Origin: Sapria himalayana
Taxonomy: Eukaryota; Streptophyta; Magnoliopsida; Malpighiales; Rafflesiaceae
NCBI GenBank assembly: GCA_029783825.1
Contig: JAREIK010005929.1
Coordinates: forward strand, 124,001 to 188,000
Reading direction: 5' to 3'
DNA length: 64,000 nt
The position numbers and the translations under genes are program-made. Positions 14,893 through 25,660 of the stretch are shown here, in pieces. The number at the start of each line of letters is the position of its first letter. The stretch's first letter is position 1. Under the pieces are notes generated by a model, which saw only the letters and a program-made list of their open reading frames with translations, was not told where the DNA came from and made no database searches.

Positions 14893-15345
14893 TATTTCCA
14901 ATCCCATGAATTTTAGCTATAGAAAGTTATAAAGAGTAGTACTCGAGCTTTAACTATTTCTAGGGTCATGACTTTTGCTCATGAGGAATGTCCAAAGTTA
15001 CAATCATTCCTAGTGCAATGACTTTGCAATATAAAGATAAAATTCACAAGCTATGGTCGTATCCAATACTATGACCCAGTATTATAGTGATTAAATATGT
15101 ATTTATGATCATTCTTAGCACCATAACAATATGTTCAACAGAGAGATACAAGTTATGGCATATTCTGATCGATATAATTTTGTGTTCTAAAGACAAAATA
15201 TCCAACCATGACCATTGCTAATGCTACAATAATCTAAAGCAAGAAAGAGACTGAATCCATAACTCACCCCATGAGTCATGACTTTGTGTTACATAATCCA
15301 AAAGATTATTCTGTGACATTCCTAAAGGTTGTGAATTTTAATTTT
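14893..15345. repeat. Degenerate ~52 bp minisatellite in insert A
   Basis: Related words of the form CATTCCTAGTGCAATGAC start at about 14954, 15005, 15061, 15110, 15161, 15212, 15267 and 15317, with spacings of 51, 56, 49, 51, 51, 55 and 50 bp. A weaker unit may start at 14893. Units are strongly diverged, so the tandem amplification is old. Confidence 0.75.
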
Positions 15346-15383
15346 AATTTAGTCATTAGATTATAAACGTGCAAGACATGAGA

Positions 15384-15458
15384 TATAGGATTTAAGGTTT
15401 ATGGATTAGGGTTATAGTTTATGGTTTAAGGTATAGGATTTAAAGTTTAGGGTTTATG
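15384..15458 (+). repeat. Telomere-like degenerate heptamer tract in insert A
   Basis: Words such as TTTAAGG, TTTATGG, ATTAGGG, TTATAG, TTTATGG, TTTAAGG and TTTAGGG follow one another in the same orientation, ending in TTTAGGGTTTATG. This tract lies outside the satellite and is more telomere-like than most monomer blocks. Confidence 0.65.
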
Positions 15459-18400
15459 TTTTTTTTTGTGTTTTTTTGGGAAAACACACACTAAATTTAT
15501 CATTTAGGCACACAACTTTCAAGAGACTAAAAAGCTGACTACTTTAGGCCAGTCCACCAAATCCTATTCACCTTAATGATTCTATGCATAAAATACATAG
15601 AAAAACATAATTCCTAATAATTCCAAGCGTACAAATACAACTAAAATCACCCAGGATTCCCAGACTTTAGAGTTGGAATTGAGTCATTATGAGCACTACG
15701 TCCTTTCCATTCAGATTTGTCCAAACCTTTTGGAGGAACCCGAATGATGCACCATATTAAAACTATGCAAATATAAGATTGTGCATGTGTGTGACATGCA
15801 GCATCAAGTGTTTTCCTATGTCATTGCTATGCAATGGAATACATGTAAAACTGAATACCCATAAATCAACAAGTCCATATCTACGGCACTTTGTCAATTC
15901 ATTCTCACATCTGAATTCCACGTTCTTTTGCTCCAATGACCCTCAAAAGATTATCTCTTGGGTTAGAATGCTTCCTCCTCGAGCTCCAAGAAGTGGTTGT
16001 ATGTTTCACCGACAAAATATCAAAAAATATGCATGCATCGGTGTGCATGTGTGATTATGTCCATCTCATCGTCTATTTATCTACGCGTACAACCAAGCTA
16101 GAATACAAGTAAAATTACAAAATGCTATAAAGATGGGTCTTCTGCTCCCGGGAGTGTAGCATCACCTAATGTGTATATACAAAATGAATTAGTCGGCCCC
16201 ACTTAGAGATACTTGTGGGTCCAGTTGCCCTCATTGCATGCTACATAGAGAATAAACAAGATTGTGTGCGTGAGTATGTCATGATCCGTCTCTAAAAGTA
16301 CATGGTGCATACTAAGTCCAAAATACAAATAAGACTATAAACATAAACTACAAGTTTGAATCTTTTGCTCTCGTGTTGCTTGTCTGGACTCCATTGCTTA
16401 CTGGTCATGCTTGGTGATGCTTCGGATTTTGCCGGCACTCCAATTAATCTTGGATTACCCGCAACTCCTGTTGTGCGACAGTTGGCTGGCCCTCTATGCT
16501 GCCTGATATGGCTAGTGGGACCTACTCCTAGCTACTCCTGAGTTTAATCCCGACCACTTTGCTCGGTCTCGTCAGTTGTCTGAATGTTATAATCCCGGCT
16601 TGCTAGTTGGGCCCTCTACAAGCTAGTGGAACATACTTCTGGCTGCTTCCATGACTTGCTGGCCCCTCTAAATGCTACACCAAAATGGACAAGAATATGT
16701 GCACGAGTATACTATGATCCATCTCTATGTGTGTGTGGTGCAAAAGTATCAAGCTTTAGGAGTTTAGTAATTTAAGTATTTAGGTATTTTGTCGTATATA
16801 GGTTTTATTTAAATAATTAAATAACAAAAAAATTATTTTTATGATTTTTTTTTCATTTTCAAGGTTATAACCATTCAAAATATTATAATTTTTAATTTTT
16901 TTTTCAAATGTTAATACAATATTTAATTATAAAAATCATAAAAATTAAATATCATGTAAATTCAATATAAATAATTTTATTGATCGATATTATAAAACCG
17001 ATCATAAAATAGATTAATAAACTATTATTAATAAGATAGATATTAATTAAAATATATTTGCAAAATTTAAAATGATTCAAAATAAATTAAAATATATTAC
17101 TAAATAATAATTTTTTATTTTTAAATTTTTTATTCTTTTTATAAGCTTATAAAATTTTTTGATGAAGATAATTTATTTAAATTATATTTGTCTCATTCAT
17201 AATTTTATTTTGCAATTAATATTTCCATAAAAATAAACTAATAAATAATTAAAATGAATATTGAAATTATAATGAATACAAATAAAAATGAGATTTTTGA
17301 TTAATTATTTAGGGTACACCAGATTAAAAGTTTAACAATTTAGGAGTTTAGGAGTTTAGTGATTTAAGTGTTTAGGGCATTTAGTAGTTTATATGTTTTA
17401 TTAAAATAATGAAATAACAATAAATTTATTTTTCAAATTTTTTATCAATTTTGAAGGTTATAACCTTTATAAATATAATAATTTTTAAATTTTTTTCAAA
17501 TATGAATACAATCTTTAGTTATAATAAACTTAATAATTATATATCAATTAAAATTAAAAATAAAAAATTTTATTGATAGATATTAATAAACTAAATATAA
17601 ATATAAATATAAATATAATAATGATCAAAAAATAAATTAATAAACTATTATTTATTGATAGATAGTTATATATTATTTATAAATACTTTAACCTTTAAAG
17701 ATGGTTAAATTGTTTAAGTATTTAAGGGTTTTTGGGTTTTGGGGTTTAGTAGTTTAATGTTTTAAGCATTGAGGCATTTAGTAGTTTATAGCTTTTATAT
17801 AAACAATAAATTAACAAATAATTTATTTTTGTGAGTTTATCTCATTTTCAAAGATGATAACCTTTAAAAATATAATAATTTTTTTATTATTTTAAAATGT
17901 AAATATAATATTTAGTTATAATTATCTTAATAATTATATATCATGTAAATTCAATATTAACTATTTTATTGATAAATATTCTAATAGTTATCAAAAAATA
18001 AATTAATAATCTATTTTTAATAAGATAGATATCAATTAAAATATAATTACAAAACCTAAAATGATTCAGGAGCAATGCAAAATATATTACTATATAATCA
18101 TTTTTTGTTTTGAAAATTTTTTTTCTTTTAAAAAGTTTATCCATAATTTTTTGATGAAAAATAATTTATATAAATTATTTTTTGTCTAGCTCAATTTATT
18201 TTGTAATTAATATTTATATATAAATAAACAAATAAATAATTAAAATGAATATTTAAAATTATAATGAAAAAAAATGAGATAATTTAATTATTATTTACGG
18301 ATACTGTTTTAATTTAAATTAGATCTGTCTCACTAATAATTTATTTTGTAATTAATATTTCTATAAAAATAAACTGATAAATAATTAAAATAAAAATATA

Positions 18401-18474
18401 AAATTATCTTGAATAAAAATTAAAATAAGATTTATGATTTATTATTAATCTATACCAGTTTAATAGAATAAATA

Positions 18475-18570
18475 TTTAGTGGTTTTTTCGTTTAGGGGTT
18501 TAGCAATTTATGTTTTTAGGCATTTAGTGGTTTTTTCGTTTAGGGGTTTAGCAATTTATGTTTTTAGGCA
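18475..18570. repeat. Exact 48 bp tandem duplication inside a telomere-like block
   Basis: Two identical 48 bp copies start with TTTAGTGG at 18475 and 18523, and a third TTTAGTGG opens the normal continuation at 18571. The lack of differences marks a very recent event. The equivalent monomer at about 35600 has only one copy. Confidence 0.9.
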
Positions 18571-20890
18571 TTTAGTGGTTTATAGGTTTTATTTAAACAA
18601 TGAAATAACAAAAAATATAATTTTGATATTTTTTTCACATTTTCAATGGTTATAACCTTTGAAAATGTAATAATTTTAAAATTTTTTAAAAATATGAATA
18701 CAATATTTAGTAATAATAATCATTATAATTATATATAATATAAACTAAATATAAACAATTTTATTGATAGATATGATTTCAATTATCAAAAAATAAATTA
18801 ATGTGCTATTATTAATATGACAGATATAAATTAAAATATAATTAAAAAACCTAAAATGATTCAAAAACAATGTAAAATTTATTACTAAATAATAATTTTT
18901 GTTTTTTAGTTTTTTCTTCTTTTTATAAGCTTATATATTTTTTTGATGAAAAATAAATTATTTAAATAATATTTGTATCACTCATAATTTATTTTGTAAT
19001 TAATATTTCAATATATTATTTAAATTATATTTAAAGTTTACGAGTTTAAAGGCTTAAGTATTTAGGTGCTTCAGGGTTTAGGAGTTTAGAGATTTATGTG
19101 TTTGGCATTTAATGGTTTCTAAGTTTTATTTAAACAATGATAAAACAAAAACTTAATTTTTGTTATTTTTTATCATTTTTGAATGTTATAACCTTTGAAA
19201 ATATAACAATTTTTAAATTTTTTTTAAATGTGAATACTATATTTAGTTAAGATAATCTTAATAATTATATATCATGTAAATTCAATATAAATAATTATAT
19301 TGATAGATATTATATTAATTATCAAAAAATAAATTAATAAACTATTATTAATAAGAAAAATTTTATTTAAAATATATTTGCAAAACGTAAATTTATTAAA
19401 AATCAGAATAAAATATATTAATAAATAAGAATTTTTTTGATGTTTTGCTACTTTTTATAAGTTTATAATTTTTTTTATTAAAAGTAATTTATTTAAATTA
19501 TATTTGTATTCCTTATAATTTATTTTTAATTTATAATTCTATAATAAATAACTAATAAATAATTAAAATGAATATTTAAAAGTATAATGAATACAAATAA
19601 AATAAAGATTTATTATTTATTATTTAGGATATACTAGTTTAATGGTTTAAGTATTTAGGTATTTTGGGGTTTAATGATTTAAGTGTTTAGGCCTTTTGTG
19701 ATTTATAGGTTTTATTTAAAGAATGAAAAAAAAAATTTTAATTTTTTGATTTTTTTTTTAATTTTTGAAGGTGATAACCTTTGAAAATATAATAATTTAT
19801 AATTTTTTTAAAATGTGAATATAATATTTAGTTATAATAATCTTAATAATTATATATAATGTAAACTCAATATAAATAATTTGATTAATACATATTATAA
19901 TAATGATCAATAAATAATTAATAAACTATCATTAATAAGAATGATATAAATTAAAATATAATTACAAAATCTAAAATTATTCAAAATCAAAATAAGATAT
20001 ATTACTAAAAAATAAATTTTTGTTTTTAAAACTTTGCCTCTTTTTATAAAGATATATTTTTTTTTGATGAAAAATAATTTATTTTATAATTAATATTTCT
20101 ATAAAAATAAACTGATAAATAATTAAAATATAAATTTAAAATTATACTTAATAAAAATTATATTGAGATTTATGATTTTTTATTAATTGACACTTGTTTA
20201 ATGGTTTAAGTATTTAGATGTTTTGTCGTTTAGGAGTTTAAAAATTTATGTTTTAAGGCATTTAATGGTTTATAGGTTTTATTTAAACAATAAAATAACA
20301 AAAAAAAATTTGTAATTTTTTCACATTTTCATATGTTATAACCTTTGAAAATATAATAATATTTAAAATTTTTTGAAATGTGAATACAATATTTAGTTAT
20401 TTTAATATTAATAATTATATATCATATAAATTCAATATAAACAATTTTATTGATAAATAATATAATAATGATCAAAAATTAAATTAAAATCTATTAATAA
20501 AAAGATAGATATTAATTAATAATATTTACAATACCAAAATCGATTCAAGATTAAACTATAATATATTACTGTATAATAATTTTTAATTTTTAAATTTTTA
20601 CTTCTTTTATAAGCGTATATATTTTTTTTATTAAAAATAAATTATATAAATTATTGTGTCACACTCATAATTTATTTTGTAATAAATATTTTATAAAAAT
20701 AAAGTAAAAAATAATTAAAATTATAATAAATAAAATAAAAATTAGATTTATTAATTATTATGTAGTATAAAGCGGTGTAATGGTTTATGTATTTAGGTGT
20801 TTACTGATTTACCTATATATGCATTTAGTGGTTTATATGTTTTATTTAAAAAATAAAATAACAAAAAATTTATTATTTTTATTTTTTGAT

Positions 20891-20918
20891 ATTTTCAAAG
20901 GTTATAACCTTTGAAAAT
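20891..20918. repeat. Perfect 28 bp satellite palindrome
   Basis: The same intact half-site ATTTTCAAAGGTTA and its exact reverse complement as at 11321-11348. Confidence 0.95.
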
Positions 20919-22806
20919 ACAATAAATTTTAATTTTTTTTCTAAAGTAAATACAATCTTTAGTTATAATAAACATTATATTTATATATCATATAAATTCA
21001 ATATAAACTATTTTATTAATAAATATTCTAAAAATGATCAAAAAATAATTTAATAATCTCTTATTAATAATATAGATATGAATTAAAATATAATTACAAA
21101 ACCTAAAATGATTCAGAAGCAAAGTAAAATATATTACTATATAAAAATTTTTTGTTTTAAATTTTGTTTTCTTTTAAAAAGTTTATTTATATTTTTTTAA
21201 TGAAAAATAATTTAGATAAATTATATTTGTCTAACTCATAATTTATTCTGTAATTAATATATTTATAAAAATAAACAAATAAATAATTAAACTGAATATT
21301 TAAAATTATATTAAAAAAATGAGATTTAATATTTATTATTTAGGGATACCGGTTTAATTTAAATTAGATATTTATCAATAATAATTTATTTTGTAATTAA
21401 TATTTCTATAAAAATAAACTGATAAATATTTAAAATAAAAATTTAAAATTATACTGAATAAAATTTAAAATGAGATTTATGATTTATTATTACTGTATAC
21501 AACTTTAATGGATTAAGTATTTAATGGTTTTTTCATTTTGGATTTTAGCAATTTATGTTTTTAGGCTTTTAGTGGTTTATACGTTTTATTTAAAAAAATA
21601 AAATATCAAAAAAAATATCTATAATTTTTTCTCATTTTCAAAGTTTATAACCTTTGAAAATAAAATAATATTTAAAATTTTTTGAAATGTGAATACAATA
21701 CTTAGTTATAATAATATTAATAATTATATATCATATAAAGTCAATATAAACAATTTTATTGATATATATTATGATAATGATCAGAATTTAATTTATAAAA
21801 TATTGATATTAAGATAGATATTAATTAAAAAATAATTACAAAACCCAAATTGATTCAAAATTATAGTAAAATATATTTCTAGATTAAAATTTTTAATTTT
21901 TAAATTTATAATTCTTTTATAAGCATATATAATTGTTAAATTATATTTGTCACACTCATAATTTATTTTGTAATAAATATTTCTATAAAAATAAACTAAT
22001 AAATAATTAAAATGAATATTTAAAATTATAATAAATAGAATTAAAAATTAGATTTATTAATTATTAAGTAGTGTATAGTGATTTAATGGTTTATGTATTT
22101 TATCATTATAGGGTTTAAGAGTTTACTGATTTAACTATGCATGCATTTAGTGGTTTATACGTGTTATTTAAAAAAATATCAAACAATTTATTTTTTTTAT
22201 TTTTTGATATTTTCAAAGTTTATAACCTTTGAAAATATAATAATTTTTAATGTTTTTTTCAAAAGTGAATACAATATTTAGTTATAATAATCTTTATATT
22301 TATATATCATATAAATTCAATATAAATATTTTTATTGATAAATATTCTAATAATGATTAAAGAATAAATTAATAATCTATTATTAATAAGATAGATATCA
22401 ATTTAAATATAATTACAAAACCTAAAATGATTCTTAAACAAAGCAAAATATATTACTTTATAATAAATTTTTGTTTTGAATTTTTTTTCTTTTAAAATGT
22501 TTATCTATAATTTTTTGATGAAAAATAATAATATAAATTATATTTGTCTAACTCAATTTATTCTATAATTAATAATTATATAAAAAATAATGAATAAATA
22601 ATTAAAATGAATATTTTAAATTATAATGAAAAAAACAATATTTAGATTTATTATTTATTATTTAGTGTTTATCGGTTTAAAATGATTATCTATTTAGAGT
22701 TTTCGAGATTTAGCAGTTATTGATTTAAGTATTTAGGCATTTAGTGGTTTATAGGATTTATTTAAACAATTAAATAACAAAAAAAATATTTTTTTTATTT
22801 TTTCAC

Positions 22807-22834
22807 ATTTTCAAATGTTATAACATTTGAAAAT
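22807..22834. repeat. 28 bp palindrome with paired (compensatory) change
   Basis: The usual core GGTTATAACC reads TGTTATAACA, with a change at mirror positions in both arms, so the 28 bp palindrome stays perfect (half-site ATTTTCAAATGTTA). The same paired variant is found at 42934-42961. Confidence 0.95.
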
Positions 22835-23270
22835 ATAATAATTTTAAAATATTTTAAAAATGTCAATAAAATATTTAGTAATAATAATTTTTATAATTAT
22901 ATATAATATAAACTAATTATAAATAATTTTATTGATAGATATGATATCTATTATCAAAAAATAAATTAATAAACTATAATTAATATGATAGATATAAATT
23001 AAAATATAATTACAAAACCTAAAATGATTCAAAATCAATGTAAAATTTATTACTAAATAATAATTTTTTGCTTTTAAATTTTTACTTCTTTTTATAAGAT
23101 TATATTTTTTTTATTAAAAGTAAGTTATTAATATTATATTTGTCTGACTAATTATTTATTTTATATTTAATATTTCTATACAAAATAAACTAATAAATAT
23201 TTAAAATGAATATTTAAAATTATAATGAATACAAATTAAAATGAGATTTAAGATTTATTATTACTGTATA

Positions 23271-23844
23271 TTTAATTTGTTTTTTGATAATATGTTTGTA
23301 TAACCAAATATTTTTTATTTTTTAATATTTTCATGTAATTGCAGGAAATGAAATATTAAGAGGTTGGGGATGTTACAGTAGCACAATAACGGAGGTCTCG
23401 GTGACTGGACAGTGGGCCAAATTTGGAGCAGAGCCTGACCTGTCTCATGATCCGACCCGCTCCGGTTAAATGAACTGAGATAAATTTTAATATAAAATGT
23501 TTTGTAATTTTATTTTCAGGTGGCTGTTTTTGGACCCGTGGAACTATTCATCGTCACTTTCTCTTCTCTCTGTGCGATTTATCGCGACTATTCTATGTGC
23601 TATATACTGTAAGACATTTATGTTGCTTTAATCTGTAACGCATAAGGATTTTCTGGTGTATTTAGCTAGTCGTACTGAGCGACTAGCGAACCTCGTTATT
23701 TTCAGTGTTTATTTCTCATTTTTTGATTCTATCATGGATAGTTGCTGAATTGGGAAATATATATGGTTTGTTTTCTGTTGTTTCTGTGATTATATATATC
23801 AATCTCACTACCATGGAAGCACAATTTCGCAACAATTATATATG
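23271..23844 (+). mobile_element. LTR-retrotransposon-like fragment (possible 3' end plus LTR)
   Basis: A 574 bp stretch of normal composition breaks a monomer between two GTATA words (23266-23270 and 23845-23849), which may be a 5 bp target duplication or only the two halves of the satellite word GTATACC. Inside, a purine-rich run (AAGAGGTTGGGGA) directly precedes TGTTACAG at 23371, and AACA closes at 23834. A polypurine tract followed by an LTR bounded by TGTT/AACA (about 464 bp) fits this. An alternative is a captured gene piece: CAG acceptor-like sites at about 23343 and 23520 precede stretches open in one frame. No protein domain is recognised. A 61-codon frame at 23705-23890 runs into the satellite and is not a gene. 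Confidence 0.4.
23665..23687 (+). other. Stem-loop within the LTR-like fragment
   Basis: GCTAGTCG and CGACTAGC form a perfect 8 bp stem around a 7-base loop (TACTGAG). A Helitron end hairpin was considered, but no CTRR-type end follows it. Its role is unknown. Confidence 0.6.
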
Positions 23845-25618
23845 GTATACCAGTTTAATGGATCAATTATTTAGGGGTTTTGTCGTTTAGGAATTTAGCA
23901 ATTTTTGTTTTTAGGTATTTAATGTTATATAGGTTTTATTTATATGATAAAAATAAAAAAAAAAATTGATTTTTTTTAGATTTTGTAAGGTTATAACCTT
24001 TAAAAATAAAATAATTTTTAAAATCTTTTGAAATGTGAATACCATGTATAATTATATTAATCTTATTAATTATATATCATATAAATTCAATATAAATAAT
24101 TTTAATGATAGATATTATAATATTGATCAAATATTAAATTAATAAACTATTATTAATAATATAAATATTAATTAAAATATATTTACATAACACAAAATGA
24201 TTCAAAATAAAATAAAAATATATTACTAAATAATAATATTTACTTTTTATTTTTTTCCATATTTTTATAAGCTTATATTTTTTTATGATTAAAAATAGAT
24301 TATATAAATAATATTTGTCTAACTAGTAATCTATTTTGTAATTAATTTTTATAAAAAATTAAAATATAAATAATAAAAATGAATATTTAAAATAATAATA
24401 AATAGAAATAAAAATGAGATTTATTATTTATTAAGTAGTATATAGCTATTATAAGGTTTATGTATTTAGGGGTTTCGGGTTTTATGAGCTACTGATTTAA
24501 GTAATTAAACATTTAGTGATCGATAGGTTTTATTTAAAAAATAAATAACAAAAAATTTATTTTTTGTATTCTTTCTCATTTTTTAAGATTATAACCTTTG
24601 AAAATATAATAATTTTTAAATTTTTTTTCAAGAGTAAATACAATATTTATTTATAAAAATCATAATAATTATATATCATATAAATTTAATATAAACATTT
24701 TATTGATAGATATTCTAATAATTATCAAAAAATAAATTAAAAATCTATTATGAATAAGATTGATATTATTTAAAATATAATATCAAAACCTAAAATGATT
24801 CAAAAGAAAAGATAAATATATTACTTAATAATTATTATTTGTTTTAATATTTTTATTCTTTTTATAAGCTTATCTATTTTTTGATAAAAAATTATTTTTA
24901 TAAATTATATTTTTAACTCATAATTTATTTTATAATTAATATATATATATATATAAATAAAAAACTAAACAATCAAAATAATTTTTTTAAATTATAATGA
25001 AATAAAATAAAAATGAGATTTATTAATTATTATTTAGGGTATACCAGTTTAAAGGATTATTTATATAGGGGTATTAGGATTTTTTAATATAGTGATTTAA
25101 GTGCTTAGACATTTAATGTTTTATAGGCTTTATTTAAACAATGAAATAACAAAAAAAATACTTTTTTTATTTTTTCACATGTTCAAAGGTTATAATCTTT
25201 GAAAATATAAAAATGTTAAAACTTTTTTCAAAAGTGAATACAATATTAAGTTATAATAATTATTAAATTTATATATCATATAAATTCAATATAAATATTT
25301 TTATTGATAAATATTCAAATAATGATCAAAATAAATAAATAATCTATTATTAATAAGTTAGATATCAATTAAAATATAATTACAAATCCTAAAATAATTC
25401 TGAAACAAAGCAAAATATATTACTATATAATATTTTTTTGTTTTTAATTTTTTTCTTATTTTATTAAGTTCATATATATTTTTTTTGTTGAAAAATAATT
25501 TATATAAATTATATTTGTATAACTTAAAATTTATTTGATAATTAATATTTATATAAAAATAAACAAATAAATAATTAAAATGAATATTTAAAATTATAAT
25601 AAAAAAATAAAAATGAGA

Positions 25619-25660
25619 TTTATTATTTATTATTTATTATTTATTATTTATTATTTATTA
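25619..25660 (+). repeat. (TTTATTA)6 heptamer expansion
   Basis: Six perfect TTTATTA units lead directly into TTTAGGA, the first telomere-like unit of the monomer. Most monomers have two or three such units here. Confidence 0.95.

Larger units (their letters stand above)
14280..16752. repeat. Non-satellite insert A, copy 1
   Basis: A 2.47 kb stretch of more normal base composition interrupts the satellite. I do not recognise it: there is no transposase, reverse transcriptase or gag motif, and no clear terminal repeat. It holds, in order, a unique left part (14280-14890), a 52 bp minisatellite (about 14893-15345), a telomere-like tract (15384-15458), then a GC-richer right part with divergent internal repeats; for example GTGTGCATGTGTGATTATG (about 16040) resembles GTGTGCGTGAGTATGTC (about 16265). 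A 91-codon frame at 15779-16054 stays open in all three copies but shows no coding-like conservation. The satellite resumes at TTTAGGAGTTTAG. Copies 2 and 3 lie at 31431-33908 and 62473-63577. Confidence 0.85.
16753..23270 (+). repeat. AT-rich ~595 bp satellite, block 2
   Basis: About eleven monomers, with palindrome landmarks near 16865, 17459, 17853, 18652, 19192, 19772, 20337, 20901, 21642, 22222 and 22821. A shortened monomer at about 17540-17720 carries an AAATAT-type microsatellite and the junction word TTATATATTATTTATAAATA; the same odd monomer recurs at 34680-34830. Composite monomers with a partial duplication occur at about 18300 and 21350. The block up to about 22500 matches 33909-39700 monomer by monomer. 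No gene is supported; the minus-strand frame 17941-18144 is the satellite frame. Confidence 0.93.

Noticed and set aside
15384..15458. A true chromosome end or functional telomere
   Set aside because: The heptamers are degenerate, short, and embedded on both sides in other sequence.
16356..16541. Open frames in the right part of insert A (also 33094-33333, 33422-33655, 63043-63243, 63182-63409)
   Set aside because: They differ in start and length between copies and are not kept in common; no domain is recognised.
14280..16752. Organelle-derived DNA (plastid or mitochondrial) as the source of insert A
   Set aside because: I recognised no organelle gene, tRNA or rRNA in it on either strand.
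23660..23700. Helitron 3' end at the GC-rich hairpin
   Set aside because: No CTRR terminus follows within the usual distance and no TC 5' end was seen.
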